Source of the DNA: Mucilaginibacter sp.
GTDB taxonomy: Bacteria > Bacteroidota > Bacteroidia > Sphingobacteriales > Sphingobacteriaceae
Assembly: GCA_028288315.1 (NCBI GenBank)
Contig: JAQBNY010000291.1
Location: 1-18,700 of the forward strand
Direction: 5' to 3'
DNA length: 18,700 nt
How positions within the stretch are numbered: the first letter of the stretch is position 1; each line of letters begins with the position of its first letter. Below the pieces are notes generated by a model. That model was not told the DNA's origin, did not search any database, and saw only the letters and a program-made list of their open reading frames with translations. The position numbers and the translations under genes are program-made. Positions 15,762 through 18,700 of the stretch are shown here, in pieces.

Positions 15762-16111
15762 AGCTCTGAGGCATGTCCCTGTTACTTTACTTCTGCACTG
15801 AGTGTATGTTAGTTAGAAAAAATTTAATTATATAAATTTATTGATTGCAAAACACGCTTATGAGATATAACCACGTTTAAATAAAAAGCGTATAAAATTA
15901 AAACAAATTATATGTACTAATGTTTATAGGTGGCTTTACTTGGGTGAGGTTATTTTTTAGTATTGTTATATTTTCTTATAATTATATCTTTTTAACAAAT
16001 ACGACTGTAATAATATAATTACCTTCATATTTTTTATTTATTAATAGATTTAAATAAATTGATTTCAACAACCTATTATTTTTATTATAATTTTTTGATC
16101 CCAACTAATCT
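15762..16111. other. AT-rich intergenic region before poly-HAMP gene
   Basis: About 350 bp, strongly AT-rich, with many homopolymer runs. No gene was found. The promoter of the downstream giant gene must be here, but no exact TAnnTTTG was found; TATAATTTTTTG near 16085-16097 is only a near match. No clear ribosome-binding site precedes the ATG at 16112. Confidence 0.5.
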
Positions 16112-18700
16112 ATGAGCATGAAAGAAAATGTTTTAGAGAATATATTAGACGATGCAGATGTTGTTGATTCACATCAAACTGATACCCTAGACCTGAAAGA
16201 GCTTTTAAAAGTTCTTTCTATGGTAAAAAATGGAAAGCTTGACGTTAGGATGCCAGTAACCCAGGCTGGTATAAACGGCCGGATATGTGAAGTGCTTAAC
16301 GACATTATTGATATGAATGAGCGTTTAGTAGCAGAAATATCATCGGCAGAAAAAACCATTGGAAAAAAAGGAAACTTATCAAAAAGAATAGAGCTAACCG
16401 ATGCCAAAGGCGAATGGGCCAATGGGGTCAGTTCATTAAATAATTTGATAGAAGATCTTACATCTCCCACGCTGGAGATTGCCGGTATGATTAACTCTGT
16501 TGCTAACGGCGATCTTTCCAAACAAATTCCATTAGAAATTAAAGGACATCCTTTAAAAGGTGAATTCTTAAGAATCGCAAAGGAATCTAACCAAATGCTT
16601 TCCAAGCTTCGCTTATTTTCCATGGAAGTAACGCGGGTAGCCCGGCAAGTGGGTTCTGAGGGTAAACTGGGTGAACAGGCCAAGATTAAAGGTGTTGCAG
16701 GTGTATGGGCCGAACTAACAGACTCGGTAAACCAAATGGCTGGTAACCTTACCGCCCAGGTACGTAATGTGGCGGCGGTAACAACAGCTGTAGCAAAAGG
16801 CGACCTTTCCCGTAAAATTACAGTGGAAGCAAAAGGTGAAATATTGGAGCTTAAAAACACCATTAATACAATGGTGGATCAGCTTAATTCGTTCTCATCA
16901 GAGGTAACGCGTGTGGCACTTGAGGTAGGTACAGAAGGTAAACTTGGAGGACAAGCAAAAGTACCGGGTGTAGCCGGAACGTGGAAGGATTTGACAGATT
17001 CGGTAAACCGAATGGCGGGTAACTTAACCTCGCAGGTACGTAATATAGCCGGTGTAACCACTGCGGTAGCAAATGGTGACCTTTCTAAAAAAATCACGGT
17101 AGACGTAAAAGGAGAAATGCTTGAACTGAAAAAGACCATTAATACTATGGTGGATCAGCTTAACTCCTTTGCATCAGAGGTAACGCGTGTGGCACTTGAG
17201 GTAGGTACAGAAGGGAAACTTGGAGGACAAGCCCGGGTGAAAGGCGTTGGTGGCGTTTGGAAAGACCTTACAGATTCGGTAAACCAAATGGGTAGTAACC
17301 TTACTGATCAGGTGCGGAACATTGCCGGAGTAACAACAGCGGTGGCCAAAGGCGACCTTTCGCGTAAAATTACGGTAGATGCAAAAGGCGAGTTATTGGA
17401 GTTAAAGAATACAATTAACACCATGGTGGATCAGCTTAACTCCTTCTCATCTGAAGTAACCCGTGTGGCACGTGAGGTAGGTTCTGAAGGGCAGTTAGGC
17501 GGGCAGGCAAATGTACCGGGCGTAGGTGGTACATGGAAAGATTTAACAGACTCAGTAAACCAGATGGCGGGTAACTTAACCGGCCAGGTAAGAAATATAG
17601 CTGAGGTAACAACCGCGGTAGCAAAAGGCGATTTATCAAAAAAGATTACGGTAGACGTGCAGGGCGAAATGCTTGAATTGAAGATCACTATTAATACAAT
17701 GGTGGATCAGCTTAACTCATTTGGTTCGGAGGTAACCCGTGTGGCAAGGGAGGTAGGTTCTGAAGGACAGTTGGGCGGCCAGGCAAATGTACCTGGTGTA
17801 GGCGGTACCTGGAAGGATTTAACAGATTCGGTAAATAAAATGGCCGATAACCTTACCTCGCAGGTACGTAACATTGCCGAGGTAACAACGGCTGTAGCAA
17901 AAGGTGACCTTTCCAGAAAAATTACTGTAAACGCAAAAGGCGAATTATTAGAGTTAAAGGACACCATTAATACCATGGTTGATCAGCTTCGCGGCTTTGC
18001 CTCAGAGGTAACCCGTGTGGCACGTGAGGTAGGTTCTGAAGGCCAGTTGGGCGGCCAGGCCAACGTTCCGGGTGTGGATGGTACCTGGAAAGATTTAACA
18101 GATTCGGTAAATAAAATGGCTGGTAACTTAACGGCCCAGTTACGTAATATAGCAGATGTATCCATCGCGATAGCGAATGGTGACTTATCTAAAAAGATCA
18201 CGGTAGACGTACGCGGCGAAATTCTGCAGTTAAAGGAAACCATTAATACAATGGTTGATCAGCTGCGCGGTTTTGCATCAGAGGTAACCCGTGTGGCGCG
18301 AGAGGTAGGTACAGATGGTAACCTTGGGGGCCAGGCATTTGTGCCGGGTGTTGCCGGTACCTGGAAAGATTTAACGGATTCGGTAAATCAGATGTCGAGT
18401 AACTTAACATCACAGGTGCGTAATATTGCCGAGGTAACAAAGGCTGTAGCGAGCGGTGACCTTTCCAAAACCGTAATCATTGACGTAAAAGGCGAGATCA
18501 TGGATTTGAAAAACACCATTAATACAATGGTGGATCAGCTTAACTCCTTTGCATCAGAGGTAACGCGTGTGGCGCGTGAGGTGGGTACCGAGGGTAAGCT
18601 GGGCGGCCAGGCACACGTAAAAGGTGTGGGTGGTACCTGGAAGGATTTAACGGATTCGGTAAACCAGATGGCATCTAACTTAACCGGGCAAATTCGCGGT
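16112..18700 (+). CDS. Poly-HAMP signalling protein, N-terminal part (probable hybrid histidine kinase)
   Basis: The frame is open for 863 codons from the ATG at 16112 and runs off the window. After about 28 polar residues the protein is a chain of HAMP domains with no signal peptide or membrane helix, so it is predicted to be cytoplasmic. From about residue 162 onward the unit is 92 residues. Each unit combines a canonical HAMP (AVAKGDLSRKITV-AKGE then NTINTMVDQL) with a divergent HAMP (SEVTRVAREVGSEGQLGGQA, PGVGGTWKDLTDSVNQMAGN). Two degenerate pairs precede seven well-conserved ones, giving nine canonical and nine divergent HAMPs. This is the architecture of group III (Nik1/Os-1-like) kinases of fungi and their large bacterial relatives. 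By analogy a GAF, HisKA/HATPase and receiver portion should follow outside the window, which is inference. An alternative start at 16118 is possible. Confidence 0.9.
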   Translation, partial: MSMKENVLENILDDADVVDSHQTDTLDLKELLKVLSMVKNGKLDVRMPVTQAGINGRICEVLNDIIDMNERLVAEISSAEKTIGKKGNLSKRIELTDAKGEWANGVSSLNNLIEDLTSPTLEIAGMINSVANGDLSKQIPLEIKGHPLKGEFLRIAKESNQMLSKLRLFSMEVTRVARQVGSEGKLGEQAKIKGVAGVWAELTDSVNQMAGNLTAQVRNVAAVTTAVAKGDLSRKITVEAKGEILELKNTINTMVDQLNSFSSEVTRVALEVGTEGKLGGQAKVPGVAGTWKDLTDSVNRMAGNLTSQVRNIAGVTTAVANGDLSKKITVDVKGEMLELKKTINTMVDQLNSFASEVTRVALEVGTEGKLGGQARVKGVGGVWKDLTDSVNQMGSNLTDQVRNIAGVTTAVAKGDLSRKITVDAKGELLELKNTINTMVDQLNSFSSEVTRVAREVGSEGQLGGQANVPGVGGTWKDLTDSVNQMAGNLTGQVRNIAEVTTAVAKGDLSKKITVDVQGEMLELKITINTMVDQLNSFGSEVTRVAREVGSEGQLGGQANVPGVGGTWKDLTDSVNKMADNLTSQVRNIAEVTTAVAKGDLSRKITVNAKGELLELKDTINTMVDQLRGFASEVTRVAREVGSEGQLGGQANVPGVDGTWKDLTDSVNKMAGNLTAQLRNIADVSIAIANGDLSKKITVDVRGEILQLKETINTMVDQLRGFASEVTRVAREVGTDGNLGGQAFVPGVAGTWKDLTDSVNQMSSNLTSQVRNIAEVTKAVASGDLSKTVIIDVKGEIMDLKNTINTMVDQLNSFASEVTRVAREVGTEGKLGGQAHVKGVGGTWKDLTDSVNQMASNLTGQIRG
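16595..18700 (+). repeat. 276-bp in-frame tandem repeats (92 aa HAMP pairs)
   Basis: The ATG codon in the NTMVDQL motif recurs at 16871, 17147, 17423, 17699, 17975, 18251 and 18527, always exactly 276 bp apart. A degenerate copy (NQMLSKL) has its ATG at 16595, again 276 bp earlier. The last unit is cut by the window end. Spacing is strict, with no indel in seven successive steps. The level of nucleotide similarity suggests duplication within the gene and possible ongoing recombination between units. Confidence 0.95.

Noticed and set aside
15773..15835. 20-residue frame after the efflux terminator
   Set aside because: Very short, with no start signal, no hydrophobic pattern beyond chance and no link to a neighbour.
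16174..18440. Several long reading frames on the minus strand across the HAMP repeats
   Set aside because: They recur with the same 276-bp period and are antisense shadows of the repeated plus-strand gene; their translations are low-complexity S/T/P-rich and resemble no family.

Overview
The window looks like a chromosomal segment of a Bacteroidota, most likely Sphingobacteriaceae (Mucilaginibacter/Pedobacter-like). The reasons are moderate GC with AT-rich intergenic regions, weak or absent Shine-Dalgarno sequences, two intergenic matches to the Bacteroidota -7 promoter element TAnnTTTG, and the protein families present. The genus is an inference from general familiarity, not from a search.

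Layout. (1) 1-3224, plus strand: a sugar-catabolism segment with a LacI-family regulator, an exported DUF4350-like protein and mannonate dehydratase (UxuA, hexuronate breakdown). A near-perfect 14-bp LacI-type palindrome and a candidate promoter lie between the regulator and the next gene. (2) 3361-6907, minus strand: a tight three-gene unit transcribed in the order group II truncated globin, cyclic-nucleotide-binding-fold histidine kinase, and response regulator fused to a thioredoxin-like domain and a thioredoxin-reductase-like flavoprotein. It ends at a strong hairpin shared with uxuA, which converges on it. (3) 6908-8045: a gene-poor stretch with a GC-rich, foldable element (about 7026-7220), one small membrane-protein gene with its own promoter, and an intrinsic terminator. 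(4) 8046-8591: a two-helix membrane protein resembling SLATT/DUF4231 topology. (5) 8604-10040, minus strand: a phytoene-dehydrogenase-like FAD oxidoreductase. (6) 10465-15681, plus strand: a complete three-gene RND efflux operon (TolC-like channel, lipoprotein adaptor, RND pump) ending in a good terminator. (7) 16112 to the window end: the start of a very large cytoplasmic poly-HAMP signalling protein, open at the edge, made of 92-residue (276-bp) tandem units.

How parts work together. In the LacI segment the regulator probably senses a sugar acid or related ligand and controls the downstream genes through the palindrome. In the globin unit, gas or redox state could be sensed by the globin and/or the CNB-like domain, passed to the kinase, and then to a receiver that is covalently tied to a flavoenzyme instead of a DNA-binding domain. 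The flavoenzyme has lost its CxxC, and its thioredoxin-like domain has SxxS at that place, so it is not a standard thioredoxin reductase. The efflux genes form a self-contained pump whose adaptor appears to lack the long alpha-hairpin.

The most interesting points are the globin/kinase/flavoprotein-receiver unit, the poly-HAMP array with a hidden two-unit period, and the structured GC-rich island. No CRISPR array, tRNA, rRNA, transposase or phage gene was seen.
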